This document shows positions 32,984 to 42,313 of a stretch of 64,000 nucleotides of DNA, in pieces. How positions within the stretch are numbered: position 1 is the stretch's first letter; the number at the start of each line of letters is the position of its first letter. The DNA comes from Glaciecola petra (lineage in GTDB: Bacteria > Pseudomonadota > Gammaproteobacteria > Enterobacterales > Alteromonadaceae). The notes under the pieces were generated by a model that saw nothing but the letters and a program-made list of their open reading frames with translations, ran no database searches and was not told the origin of the DNA. Position numbers and translations under genes: made by a program. The stretch spans positions 124,001 to 188,000 of the forward strand of contig NZ_JAVRHX010000005.1 of assembly GCF_031846345.1 (NCBI RefSeq), given 5' to 3'.

Positions 32984-35339
32984 ACTAATTGAAGCGAGAG
33001 ACAGCAAGCAACTTCCCAGTGACCATATAGTCAGTACTAAAGTAAAAAATACGCCACACGAAAGTGCTGTACGGCAGGTTAGTGGCACTGCCCGTTATGT
33101 TGACGATATTCCCGAACCCGCAAACCTGCAGCATGCAGCCGTTGGTATGAGTGAGGTTGCAAGTGGCAAGCTTGTTAATATCGATTTGTCTGCAGTTTGG
33201 CAAAGTGAAGGTGTTTGTGATGTTATATTGGCCAAAGATGTGCCTGGGCATATCGATATAGGACCTGTATTTAAGGGTGATCCTTTACTCGCTGACGGTG
33301 AAATTAAATTCTATGGCCAAGCAGTGTTTGCGGTGCTCGCAAAAACTGTGCAGCAAGCGCGTGTTGCTGCAACAAAAGCAAAAATTGAAATACAACAAAC
33401 GCCATCGATACTGACAATAAAAAGTGCAAAAAAACAAAATGCTTATGTACGTCCTCCGCATTTTATGAAACGCGGTGATACTAAAACGGCGCTGCAAGAT
33501 AGTGAGCATATACTTACTGGAAGCCTTACGGTGGGCGGCCAAGAACATCTATATTTAGAAGGCCAAGTTTCTATGGTCATGCCTGAGGAAGAAGACCGTA
33601 TGTTAGTTTTTTCCTCAAGCCAACATCCAAGTGAAGTACAAAAGTTGGTGGCCGAAGTACTCGGCATAAAATTGCATAAAGTAGTAGTTGATATGCGACG
33701 TATGGGTGGGGGGTTTGGCGGAAAAGAAACTCAAGCTGCTCAATGGAGCTGCATAGCGGCTTTGCTTGCCGCACGCAACCGCTGCGCTGTTAAACTGCGC
33801 TTACCAAGACAACAAGATATGATCATTACGGGCAAGCGACACCCTTTTGAAAATGAATTTACGGTTGGTTTTAACGCGCAGGGAAAAATTAGCGCGACCG
33901 ATATTAATTTGCAAGGTAATTGCGGGCATTCGCCTGATTTGTCTGACGCCATTGTCGACAGAGCAATGTTTCATGCCGACAACGCTTACTATTATCCACA
34001 TTGTGAAATTAGCGGTCATCGTATGCAAACCAATCAAGTGTCTCATACAGCATATAGAGGATTTGGCGGTCCACAAGGCATGATCGTCGCAGAAGCTATA
34101 TTGGACGCCGTTGCCCGGAAAGTGGGTTTAGATCCTTTAACTGTCCGCAAACAAAATTTATATTCTGATTTTACCGGTGACATGACCCCATATCATATGC
34201 AGGTGCATGACAACATTTTACCTGAAATCATCGCCAAACTTGAGGAATCTAGTGATTATTGGTTAAGGCGAGAAAAAATTAAGCAGTTTAACGAGGGCAG
34301 TCCGGTAATTAAAAAAGGGCTAGCACTAACACCCGTGAAATTTGGAATTTCGTTTACTGCCAAACATCTCAATCAGGCTGGTGCTTTGGTGCATGTGTAT
34401 ACCGATGGCAGTATACAAGCCAACCATGGTGGCACTGAGATGGGTCAAGGCTTACATACTAAAATTAGTCAAATAGTGGCGACTGAGTTTGGTGTCTCAA
34501 TAGACGAGGTTGATATTACATCAACGCGCACCGATAAGGTTCCGAATACTTCACCAACGGCGGCATCTAGCGGCACAGATTTAAATGGTAAAGCGGTGCA
34601 AAATGCCTGCATTAGTATTAAAAAACGCTTAGCCGAGTTTTTTGCCAAAAAAGTACATGGACAAGCTGAAGACGTCGTATTCATGAATAACAAATTACAA
34701 TTAGGTGAGCATGCAATAAGTTGGTTTGAAGTGGTACAACAAGCCTATTTTGACCGTATTTCCTTGTCAGCTAATGGTTTCTACAAAACGCCGAAAATCC
34801 ATTATGACCGCGAAACTGGTCAGGGCCGGCCATTCTTTTATTTTGCTTATGGGGCGTCGGTGAGTGAAGTCAGTATTGATACCCTCACTGGCGAGTATAA
34901 GCTTGATAGGGTAGATATATTGCATGATGTAGGAGCCAGTATTAATCCGGCCATTGACAAAGGTCAAATTGAAGGTGGCTTTATTCAAGGGATGGGCTGG
35001 TTAACAACCGAAGAACTACTTTGGCAGGACCAAGGTAGACTTATCAGTAATAATTTGGCTACTTATAAAATACCGGCAATAGGCGACACGCCGAAGATCT
35101 TTAATGTCGATTTGTTTGAACAAGCAAACATTGAAAACAGTATTTATCATTCTAAAGCGGTGGGGGAACCTCCATTTATGTTGGCAATTTCAGTGTGGTG
35201 TGCCATCAAAGATGCAATATCGAGTTTGTCAGAAGGAAAGATTGACCCGCCACTTTCGTGTCCAGCTACGCCCGAAAAAGTATTGCGTTGTGTCATTGAG
35301 ATGCAAAACGAGCTTGATGGAGGAGTAAAATGCAAATAA
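32976..35339 (+). CDS. xdhB: Xanthine dehydrogenase molybdopterin-binding subunit XdhB
   Basis: The 787-residue catalytic subunit binds the molybdopterin cofactor. RRMGGGFGGKE (about 238), AYRGFGGPQG (about 361), GGTEMGQGLHTK (about 485), TSPTAASSGTDLNG and the active-site glutamate in AVGEPPF (about 730) are all present, so it appears complete. It overlaps xdhA by eight bases and xdhC by ten, showing translational coupling. Confidence 0.95.
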   Translation: MRKLIEARDSKQLPSDHIVSTKVKNTPHESAVRQVSGTARYVDDIPEPANLQHAAVGMSEVASGKLVNIDLSAVWQSEGVCDVILAKDVPGHIDIGPVFKGDPLLADGEIKFYGQAVFAVLAKTVQQARVAATKAKIEIQQTPSILTIKSAKKQNAYVRPPHFMKRGDTKTALQDSEHILTGSLTVGGQEHLYLEGQVSMVMPEEEDRMLVFSSSQHPSEVQKLVAEVLGIKLHKVVVDMRRMGGGFGGKETQAAQWSCIAALLAARNRCAVKLRLPRQQDMIITGKRHPFENEFTVGFNAQGKISATDINLQGNCGHSPDLSDAIVDRAMFHADNAYYYPHCEISGHRMQTNQVSHTAYRGFGGPQGMIVAEAILDAVARKVGLDPLTVRKQNLYSDFTGDMTPYHMQVHDNILPEIIAKLEESSDYWLRREKIKQFNEGSPVIKKGLALTPVKFGISFTAKHLNQAGALVHVYTDGSIQANHGGTEMGQGLHTKISQIVATEFGVSIDEVDITSTRTDKVPNTSPTAASSGTDLNGKAVQNACISIKKRLAEFFAKKVHGQAEDVVFMNNKLQLGEHAISWFEVVQQAYFDRISLSANGFYKTPKIHYDRETGQGRPFFYFAYGASVSEVSIDTLTGEYKLDRVDILHDVGASINPAIDKGQIEGGFIQGMGWLTTEELLWQDQGRLISNNLATYKIPAIGDTPKIFNVDLFEQANIENSIYHSKAVGEPPFMLAISVWCAIKDAISSLSEGKIDPPLSCPATPEKVLRCVIEMQNELDGGVKCK

Positions 35340-36172
35340 CTAAATGGTTTGATGCAGTGCAAAGATGTGAGCATGAAGGCAAAAGTTATGTGCTGGTCAC
35401 TGTTATTAATGCAGCAGGTTCGGCTCCTAGAGAGATTGGCGCCAAAATGGTAGTTTGTGGCGACCTTCAGTTTGACACTATCGGCGGTGGACATTTAGAG
35501 TTTGAAGCGATTGCAAAGTCGAGGGCGTTTTTGCTTGAACAAACTCACACTCAGCATATTGAATCCTATCCGTTGTCAAGTAAGTTAGGACAATGTTGCG
35601 GCGGGGCGGTTAAACTACTATTTGAAGTGCATGTAAATCATACTCAACATCTGGTTATTTTTGGTGCAGGGCATGTCGCTAAAGCTCTAGTCCCAATATT
35701 GGCTCAGCTTCCCTTGCAAATAAAGTGGATTGACAGCCGCCAGGCCGAATTTGATAGTGTTGATACTAGCGTTTTAAACGCAAATGTAGAGCGTATAGTT
35801 AGCGATGACCCTTGCGGTGAAATAGCCTTTTTAGATCCTAATAGCTGGGTCATCGTGCTGACCCATAACCATCAACTTGACTATGCAATTGTCGAAAACT
35901 GTTTAAAACTGAATCTAGTTCATTATTTGGGCATGATTGGTTCGACAACAAAGGCTAAACGTTTTGTCACTCGATTAAAACATAGAGGATTTTCTGAATC
36001 ACAAGTTGCTAGTCTTATTAGCCCAATTGGCGAAGCTCTTGTACCAGGCAAAAGACCAATAGAAGTTGCCGTATCAATAAGTGCGCAGATTATTCAGCTG
36101 CTAAATGATAAGAAAATTAACGGCCAAGAAATTATATCAAATGACCGAGTAATGGCGCAGAGCACACAATGA
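35330..36172 (+). CDS. xdhC: XdhC, molybdenum cofactor insertion/sulfuration chaperone for xanthine dehydrogenase
   Basis: XdhC binds the molybdenum cofactor and helps its sulfuration before insertion into XdhB. The 280-residue protein has the N-terminal XdhC domain (GSAPREIGAKMVV, IGGGHLEFE, LGQCCGG) and a C-terminal Rossmann-like domain (FGAGHVAKAL near residue 110, MIGSTTKAK near 202). It overlaps xdhB by ten bases and uraD by four, fitting a single operon. Confidence 0.93.
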   Translation: MQITKWFDAVQRCEHEGKSYVLVTVINAAGSAPREIGAKMVVCGDLQFDTIGGGHLEFEAIAKSRAFLLEQTHTQHIESYPLSSKLGQCCGGAVKLLFEVHVNHTQHLVIFGAGHVAKALVPILAQLPLQIKWIDSRQAEFDSVDTSVLNANVERIVSDDPCGEIAFLDPNSWVIVLTHNHQLDYAIVENCLKLNLVHYLGMIGSTTKAKRFVTRLKHRGFSESQVASLISPIGEALVPGKRPIEVAVSISAQIIQLLNDKKINGQEIISNDRVMAQSTQ

Positions 36173-36687
36173 CTATCACTAGTATTGAACAGCTAAATTT
36201 GGCCTCGCCAGAGCAAGCATATGATTGGTTTTTACAAACATGCAGTAGTGAAAAGTGGTGTTATAACATGCTTAATAAACGCCCTTTTGACAACTTGGAC
36301 GATATTAAAAAGTGCGCAAATGATATGTGGCAAACCATGCAAACAACTGATTTGATGGAAGCATTCAGTGGGCACCCCATGATTGGTGATATGAGCACCT
36401 TAAGAGCAAAATATGCAAACACAAGTGCACTTGCGAGTCATGAACAAAGCGGCGTGCAAACGGCGAGCGAAGCCGTATTGGCTGAACTACATGCTAAAAA
36501 TAAAGCATATTTAGAAAAACATGGCTTTATTTTCATCATATTTGCAAGTGGTCTTAGTGCAAAATCTATGCTTAAGGCCTTACTTGCTAGGTTACCCAAC
36601 AATACGGCAACTGAACTACAGAATGCAGCTCAGGAACAAATTAAAATCACGGTCAATCGAATTGAAAAAGCACTCAAAGCAGATTAA
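36169..36687 (+). CDS. uraD: OHCU decarboxylase UraD
   Basis: UraD converts 2-oxo-4-hydroxy-4-carboxy-5-ureidoimidazoline to S-allantoin. The 172-residue all-helical protein has the family motif AFSGHPMIGD, giving catalytic His69, and the EHGFIFI-like segment (EKHGFIFIIFASG) near residue 117. Its ATG overlaps the xdhC stop. This and uraH are needed to finish urate degradation stereospecifically. Confidence 0.92.
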   Translation: MTITSIEQLNLASPEQAYDWFLQTCSSEKWCYNMLNKRPFDNLDDIKKCANDMWQTMQTTDLMEAFSGHPMIGDMSTLRAKYANTSALASHEQSGVQTASEAVLAELHAKNKAYLEKHGFIFIIFASGLSAKSMLKALLARLPNNTATELQNAAQEQIKITVNRIEKALKAD

Positions 36688-36750
36688 AAGGTGTCACAGT
36701 GATATCGACAGTTTGACACTGATAAATAAACAGGTACAGGATTAGTTTAT

Positions 36751-37074
36751 ATGAATACTTTATCAAGCCATGTTCTTGATACAACTAGCGGCAAACCAGC
36801 GCAAAAAATGCAGTTATTACTCACCTTGCCCGACGGCTCGACATGTTCTGGTGAGACTAATAGCGATGGGCGTTTTAATCAATGGAACATTGATGATTTT
36901 CCAGCCGGCGAATACTGTTTAAGGTTTTTCTGCAAGTCATATTTACTCAGCAAACATGGGCAAAGTTTTTATCCATTTATTGATATTCACTTTGAAATCG
37001 AAGAGCAAGGTGGTCATTACCATATTCCTTTGCTGATTTCGCCTCATGGTTATAGCAGTTATCGAGGAAGTTAG
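36751..37074 (+). CDS. uraH: 5-hydroxyisourate hydrolase UraH (transthyretin-related)
   Basis: The 107-residue protein hydrolyses 5-hydroxyisourate. It has the transthyretin-like N-terminal strand with SSHVLDTTSGKPA (His7), the HYHIPLLISPHGYSSYRGS end (tetra-peptide YRGS is the family hallmark), and no signal peptide, so it is cytosolic. It lies in the xdh operon; its final base is the first base of the guaD start codon. Confidence 0.93.
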   Translation: MNTLSSHVLDTTSGKPAQKMQLLLTLPDGSTCSGETNSDGRFNQWNIDDFPAGEYCLRFFCKSYLLSKHGQSFYPFIDIHFEIEEQGGHYHIPLLISPHGYSSYRGS

Positions 37075-38441
37075 TGAACACTAAAGTTGTTTTATATCGA
37101 GCAAGTATTTTGCATTTCCCCGAGGCTACTGATGTACCTAGTAGAGATTATGTGCACTTTGTAGATGGCGGTCTTGTAGTAGTAAATGGCAAAATTTTAG
37201 CGTTAGATGAATATGCGGTAATTTTTCCTAAGCATCCAACTGCAGAGGTTGTTGATTATCGGGGGCGTTTAATTGTGCCGGGATTTCTCGACAGTCATTT
37301 GCATTTTCCGCAAACCGAAATGATTGCAAAATATGGTGAGCAATTATTAGAGTGGCTCGAAAACTATACATTTCCTACCGAAGATAAATTTAAAGATATG
37401 AATTATTGTCGATACATTGCGCAGATATTTTTGCGTCAACTTATCGATAATGGCACCACCACAGCGTTGACATTTGCGAGCGTACATTCGCAGTCTGTTG
37501 ATGCCATGTTTGAAGCAGCTTCACAACTTAATATGGCATTTATTACAGGTAAAGTGTGTATGGATAGACATTGTCCAACTTATCTACAAGACACCGCTAG
37601 CAGTGCACAACGACAGAGCGATGACTTAATTCAACGTTGGCATGGAAAAGGCCGAAATTTATATGCACTAACGCCCAGATTTGCGCCTACCAGCAGTCCC
37701 GAACAACTTGCCTCTCTTGGTGAGTTAGCGCAACAATACCCTGATGTATTTATTCAAACGCATTTGTCAGAAAATGCGCATGAGGTGGCTTGGGTAAAAG
37801 AGCTTTATCCCACTCATACTAACTACCTAGATGTATATGAACATTTTAATATGGTGCGCAAACGTTCTGTCTTTGGTCATTGTTTACATTTAAATAATGA
37901 CGAATGGGCGCAACTCTCAGAAAGTGGTGCAGTAAGCGCATTTTGCCCTAGCTCCAATTTGTTTTTGGGGAGTGGATTATTTGATATTCAAAGTGCAAAA
38001 GAGCACAAAGTCAGTATTGCATTAGCCAGTGATGTTGGGGCAGGCACTAGCTTTAATATGTTAAGAAACTATGGTGATGCTTACAAAATTAGTCAGCTAC
38101 AGCAATCGCCAATAAACCCTTATGAAGGTTTATATTATATGACTCAAGGCCCAGCCATTGCGTATGACTTAAGTGATAATATCGGAAATTTAAACCCGGG
38201 CTCTTATGCTGATTTTGTGGTACTGACACCGCTTGCAAACGAATTGTCTAAATTACGCCATTTGGGCGCAAACACCACAAGCACTGCCACTTCTAATAAT
38301 GCAGATCAGACTACTGTAGAAAATGCATCTGACATGATATTTGCCCTTAGCATGATTGGAGATGACCGTGCAGTTGAAGCAACATATATTGCTGGCAAAC
38401 AACAAAAAACACCTATGGAGAATTTGAATGCCTTGGCTTGA
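37074..38441 (+). CDS. guaD: Guanine deaminase GuaD
   Basis: GuaD deaminates guanine to xanthine. The 455-residue enzyme starts at a GTG (37074) sharing a base with the uraH stop. It has the metal-binding FLDSHLHFPQTEM motif (about residues 73-85), typical of guanine deaminases, followed by YGEQLLEWLENYTFP, FIQTHLSEN, VFGHCLHL and the ASDVGAGTSF aspartate. It overlaps puuD by 14 bases. The window thus has two deaminases for guanine-type bases (see 19847-21208). Confidence 0.93.
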   Translation: MNTKVVLYRASILHFPEATDVPSRDYVHFVDGGLVVVNGKILALDEYAVIFPKHPTAEVVDYRGRLIVPGFLDSHLHFPQTEMIAKYGEQLLEWLENYTFPTEDKFKDMNYCRYIAQIFLRQLIDNGTTTALTFASVHSQSVDAMFEAASQLNMAFITGKVCMDRHCPTYLQDTASSAQRQSDDLIQRWHGKGRNLYALTPRFAPTSSPEQLASLGELAQQYPDVFIQTHLSENAHEVAWVKELYPTHTNYLDVYEHFNMVRKRSVFGHCLHLNNDEWAQLSESGAVSAFCPSSNLFLGSGLFDIQSAKEHKVSIALASDVGAGTSFNMLRNYGDAYKISQLQQSPINPYEGLYYMTQGPAIAYDLSDNIGNLNPGSYADFVVLTPLANELSKLRHLGANTTSTATSNNADQTTVENASDMIFALSMIGDDRAVEATYIAGKQQKTPMENLNALA

Positions 38442-39645
38442 TTGGATGTCGCTATTTATAAGATGGTTTCACGTAATTGCGGGTGTTGCCTGGATTGGCG
38501 CCTCGTTTTATTTTATTTGGTTAGATAACAACCTGCGCACTCCACCTGAATGGAAGCAACAAAAAGGTATCAAAGGAGATTTGTGGGCTATTCATGGTGG
38601 TGGGTTTTATGAGGTCGCTAAATATAGTTACGGACCTGAAACCATGCCAACAACACTGCACTGGTTTAAGTGGGAAGCTTATACAACCTGGATAAGCGGT
38701 TTTGCCTTATTAATATTGGTCTATTATTTTGGGGCATCCGCGTTTTTAATTGATCCGCGCGTGATGGCGCTTAGTCCGACTATTGCTATTTTATATGGCT
38801 TAGGGTTTATTTTTGGTGGCCAAGCAATATACGAGCTAGCCTGTAGAAGCGTTTTAGCTAAACGACCAAAAGTATTTGCTGGATTTTTAATTTTCTTTGT
38901 TGTGTTTGCTTGCTGGTTAGCTACTAGCTTATTCAGTGGGCGAGGTGCCTTCATTCATGTTGGAGCCCTTATTGGTACTATTATGGCAGGTAATGTTTTG
39001 CTTAATATCATGCCGGCACAACGAAAAATGGTTGCTGCGGTGGCCGCTAAAAAAGAAGTAGACCCAGCTTGGGGAATGGGTGCCAAATTGAGGTCAGTTC
39101 ATAATAACTACTTTACCTTGCCTTTACTGTTTATCATGATCAGCAACCATTATCCCATGACTTATCAACATCCTCAAAGCTGGCTAGTGCTAGTTGCTTT
39201 TATTGGTATATCAGCTTACCTCAGGCACTATTTTAACTTAAAGCACATAGGTGTAAATAAGCCGTCTATTCTAGTCATTTCTACCGTGTTGTTTGCAGCT
39301 CTGACCCTTTGGGTATCTTGGCCTCAAGCGCCAAAAAGTGCTGAAAGTGTAGATTCCTCTGAACAAATCGCGGCAGTCAGTCAATTAAACCCTTTAGACA
39401 AGAGTGCGTTCGCATTAATTCAAACCCATTGTGTTTCCTGTCATTCGAGCATGCCCACCGACGAAATTTTTAAGGTAGCGCCTTTGGGCGTAATTTTAGA
39501 TGATTGGGACGATATCAAACGTTACGCACCTCAAATTGCCCAGCGCACAGCCGTTACCAAAGATATGCCTTTGTTGAATAAAACTAATATGACCGAGCAA
39601 GAACGCGAGCAAATTGCGCTGTGGTTTGCGCAAATGAATCAATAG
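38428..39645 (+). CDS. puuD: Membrane urate oxidase PuuD with C-terminal cytochrome c domain
   Basis: PuuD oxidises urate to 5-hydroxyisourate and passes the electrons to the respiratory chain instead of to oxygen directly. The 405-residue protein has about eight membrane helices (residues 5-300) containing conserved RWFHVIAGVAWIGASF and HGGGFYEVAKY segments, then a cytochrome c domain with the haem site CVSCH (Cys335, Cys338, His339). It overlaps guaD by 14 bases. The cytochrome domain should face the periplasm. Confidence 0.92.
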   Translation: MPWLDWMSLFIRWFHVIAGVAWIGASFYFIWLDNNLRTPPEWKQQKGIKGDLWAIHGGGFYEVAKYSYGPETMPTTLHWFKWEAYTTWISGFALLILVYYFGASAFLIDPRVMALSPTIAILYGLGFIFGGQAIYELACRSVLAKRPKVFAGFLIFFVVFACWLATSLFSGRGAFIHVGALIGTIMAGNVLLNIMPAQRKMVAAVAAKKEVDPAWGMGAKLRSVHNNYFTLPLLFIMISNHYPMTYQHPQSWLVLVAFIGISAYLRHYFNLKHIGVNKPSILVISTVLFAALTLWVSWPQAPKSAESVDSSEQIAAVSQLNPLDKSAFALIQTHCVSCHSSMPTDEIFKVAPLGVILDDWDDIKRYAPQIAQRTAVTKDMPLLNKTNMTEQEREQIALWFAQMNQ

Positions 39646-39661
39646 CAATAGGACGATCAAC

Positions 39662-40783
39662 ATGCACGCCAACCGCCCTTTGTTTAAGCATATTCGAAAC
39701 CATAGCGCTTTGTTTTCGTCTTTAGCGAATATTCGGAATGAATTTGCTGAGCAGCTTAATCCAAAGTTTCAACAGTTCAATAAAACACCTAAGTTTATTA
39801 GTGAAAATGGCAGTCGTTTAAGCATTGAGCCTGAGCGCAGCGTAGTATTAAATAATTATCGTCAGGCAATCGGTTTAAAAACAGTATTAACTGAACAATT
39901 AGTGGGTTTTGATATAGTCACTAATAGTGATATTGGCTTTCGATATCCTACTGCAGCACTGGCAGGTTTAGAAGCGCCCTATATTAAGCGATTTCGATCC
40001 GAGTACTTTCATCGGGTTGATGAGAAAAGAGATATTTGCCGACCAATAAACTTATCCTATGGGATCAAAAGTCGCGGGAAAGCAGATAATCGAGAAGAAT
40101 ATGAAGTGTGGATACCCGAGCAAGATTTAAAAATTGATCCTGCACCATTATTTATCGATAAATATGCCGAAGATTTACCACAAGCGGTTAGAAAATTTGC
40201 ATCCGAAACGCCCATAGTGCATGGATGGATGGGGGTTAAACGTTGTGCTTTTGAAGGTATTTATCATCAGCAAAATAAATTTAGTGATATCGCCATTTGC
40301 TTATCCTTGTCTTTAGATGCATATAATATAGGGGCAAAACCCGATTTATCTCTTTCAACGAGTCTTAACAGTTCAATTGCAAGGGGAGGTGCAGAAATTG
40401 AATGGGAAGTGATCGGTTATTATGCGCCAAAAGGTTATCAGGCTTCACATGATGAAATATGGTCAGCAATTAGTGCTGCGCTTCAGGCCGTTTATGAACC
40501 CATAAACAGGGCTTTTCAGCCCTTTATTGTAGCGACAGAAGAAAGTAAAACAGAGCGGATTTTGAGTACCATGCGTCGAGCAGGTGTGACAACAGACTAC
40601 ATAAAAGAGTTAAATTTAAAGCCTTGGGAGTTTTTAGAGACGCAAAGTATAGCGCGAACAAAAAGCCATGATGCTAACCGCAATATTAATTTACTTGGCC
40701 GCCTTAATAGACTCTTTTATAACCCTGACATCCCTTTACCTTCATTAAGAGAGATGCATTTTATTGCTGAGCAAAGCCTTTGA
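39662..40783 (+). CDS. Unrecognised cytoplasmic protein at the end of the xdh-puuD operon
   Basis: The 373-residue protein starts 16 bases after puuD, with an AGGA site eight bases before the ATG, so it is probably the last gene of the operon. It has no signal peptide, no membrane helix and no motif I can name. Features seen: an N-terminal helical region rich in Phe and Asn (1-45), a central segment EEYEVWIPEQDLKIDPAPL (about 149-167), and a Cys/Trp-containing HGWMGVKRCAFEG (about 188-200). Context suggests a role in urate or purine breakdown, perhaps regulatory or a maturation factor. No function is assigned. Confidence 0.7.
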   Translation: MHANRPLFKHIRNHSALFSSLANIRNEFAEQLNPKFQQFNKTPKFISENGSRLSIEPERSVVLNNYRQAIGLKTVLTEQLVGFDIVTNSDIGFRYPTAALAGLEAPYIKRFRSEYFHRVDEKRDICRPINLSYGIKSRGKADNREEYEVWIPEQDLKIDPAPLFIDKYAEDLPQAVRKFASETPIVHGWMGVKRCAFEGIYHQQNKFSDIAICLSLSLDAYNIGAKPDLSLSTSLNSSIARGGAEIEWEVIGYYAPKGYQASHDEIWSAISAALQAVYEPINRAFQPFIVATEESKTERILSTMRRAGVTTDYIKELNLKPWEFLETQSIARTKSHDANRNINLLGRLNRLFYNPDIPLPSLREMHFIAEQSL

Positions 40784-40888
40784 TTACAAAGTAACAAATC
40801 CTAAACCAACACCTAAACCTGTCCCGACTAATTTAACAAAACGCCTGCGTGAATTTATATGATTATCTAAATTCGCTTTTGTTTTCAT
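40784..40888 (-). CDS. 34-codon mini-ORF resembling a twin-arginine signal peptide
   Basis: Starting at the ATG at 40886-40888 and ending at TAA 40784-40786, this encodes a peptide with SRRRFVK (residues 13-19) followed by a Gly/Leu/Val-rich hydrophobic run, as in Tat leaders, and then stops. It abuts the stop of the upstream gene on the other strand. The ribosome site is weak. It may be a remnant of a Tat substrate or chance. Confidence 0.3.
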   Translation of the reverse strand: MKTKANLDNHINSRRRFVKLVGTGLGVGLGFVTL

Positions 40889-40921
40889 AATAATAACTCA
40901 CAAGATGGGTGCGTTAAGTAA

Positions 40922-40949
40922 AAAAAGCCCAGCATTTGCTGAGCTTTTT
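40922..40949 (-). terminator. Rho-independent terminator of the OmpA-like gene
   Basis: A 13-base stem AAAAAGCCCAGCA / TGCTGAGCTTTTT with one mismatch and a 2-base loop, with A/T runs on both sides. It could stop transcription from either direction, including the purine operon end. Confidence 0.75.
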
Positions 40950-40970
40950 AATCATTTTATTGTTGCGTAA

Positions 40971-42260
40971 TTAGCGAGTCGCTTTGGTTTCCACAGTTGC
41001 GGTAACACTTACTTCTATTCTGCGGTTGATGCGGTGTGCTTCGCGCGTATTTGAAGTATCTTTAAGACGTGTTTCGCCATAACCCACAGCAGTTAGTCTG
41101 TCAGCGTCGATACCATAAGTATCAATTAATACTGCACGAACTGATTTAGCACGTTTCTCAGACAGGAACTGGTTGTATTCAGCTTGACCAAGAGACGATG
41201 TATGTCCTTCGATAACGGCTGAGGTATTAGGGTAACGCTGCATAAACGCTACAAACTCATTAATTTGCGCCGAGTCAGGGTTATTTACAACACTACTGTT
41301 ATTGTCGAACAAGATATCTAACGCAACGGATACCTCTTTTTGTTCGAAAATACTGCAGCCACTAGCGTCAACTTTGTCAGTCATTGGCGTGCCTAAACAG
41401 CTATCTTTACTGTCTAACACACCGTCGTTATCGGTGTCTAAATCAACTGCGCATCCTTTGGCGTTTACTTGCACACCAGCAGCAGTATTCGGGCAGCTAT
41501 CATCTTCATCTAACACACCGTCATTGTCAGAGTCTTTTATTTCACACCCATTTACGTCAACTTCAACACCTGATGGGGTGGTTGGACACATATCTTGAGC
41601 GTTTAATACGCCATCACCATCGAGGTCTACGTTACAGCCCGTAGCATCTACCGTAGTCCCTGCAGGAGTAGTCGGACAGCGATCAACAGCATCATATACG
41701 CCATCACCATCGGTGTCAGGACGCGGTGCAGGTTGGTCGTTTTTACCAAAAATATATGCAAGACCAAGTTTTACGCTAAATTCGTTGTGAGCTTGTCCAA
41801 AATCGTAGTAAGTCGCCACTTCAGAAATCAATCTGAAATTTTCGTCAATTTCCCAGTGTTTACCTATACCTAAACTCGCCATACGATAGCTTTCAGAAAT
41901 AGACTGCTCTCGCAAACCTCCAAATAAATAGGCCGCGTCATTTTCTAAAAAGTACATTACGTCGGCACCCAGTTGAGTACCGTCGTCTGCTAGAGCGCCT
42001 CGGTTGTCTGGGTCAGAATCAATCAGTACTCGACCAATCTCAAATCGTACTGCCCAGGATGGATCAAACCTGAAGCCTAGCTCTGCACCAAAGCCTTCAC
42101 CATCGTCTAAGCCGCCAATAGGCTCAATTTTGCTAGCGTCAGCGCTGTAATATTGTACAAAACCACCTACCCAGTTTTCATAAGGGGGGGCTTCCTGTGC
42201 GTTTGTGACAAAAACAGAAGCACTAAGTAGTGCTGCTGTTAGCAGTGTTAATTTTTTCAT
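40971..42260 (-). CDS. OmpA-family outer-membrane protein with thrombospondin type 3 repeats
   Basis: The 429-residue protein has a signal peptide (1-21), an eight-stranded beta-barrel porin-like region (about 28-175), four calcium-binding TSP3 repeats of the D-x-D-x-D-G-V type (about 182-302; DTDGDGV, DLDGDGV, DSDNDGV, DTDNDGV), and a C-terminal OmpA peptidoglycan-binding domain (about 308-425) with the GHTSSLG and RRIEV segments. This is the OprF-like arrangement common in Alteromonadales and it anchors the outer membrane to peptidoglycan. Confidence 0.93.
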   Translation of the reverse strand: MKKLTLLTAALLSASVFVTNAQEAPPYENWVGGFVQYYSADASKIEPIGGLDDGEGFGAELGFRFDPSWAVRFEIGRVLIDSDPDNRGALADDGTQLGADVMYFLENDAAYLFGGLREQSISESYRMASLGIGKHWEIDENFRLISEVATYYDFGQAHNEFSVKLGLAYIFGKNDQPAPRPDTDGDGVYDAVDRCPTTPAGTTVDATGCNVDLDGDGVLNAQDMCPTTPSGVEVDVNGCEIKDSDNDGVLDEDDSCPNTAAGVQVNAKGCAVDLDTDNDGVLDSKDSCLGTPMTDKVDASGCSIFEQKEVSVALDILFDNNSSVVNNPDSAQINEFVAFMQRYPNTSAVIEGHTSSLGQAEYNQFLSEKRAKSVRAVLIDTYGIDADRLTAVGYGETRLKDTSNTREAHRINRRIEVSVTATVETKATR

Positions 42261-42313
42261 TGTAAGAGTGTCCTTTTTTCGGAATTATATTTTTATTCAA
42301 TCTTAACTTTCTT

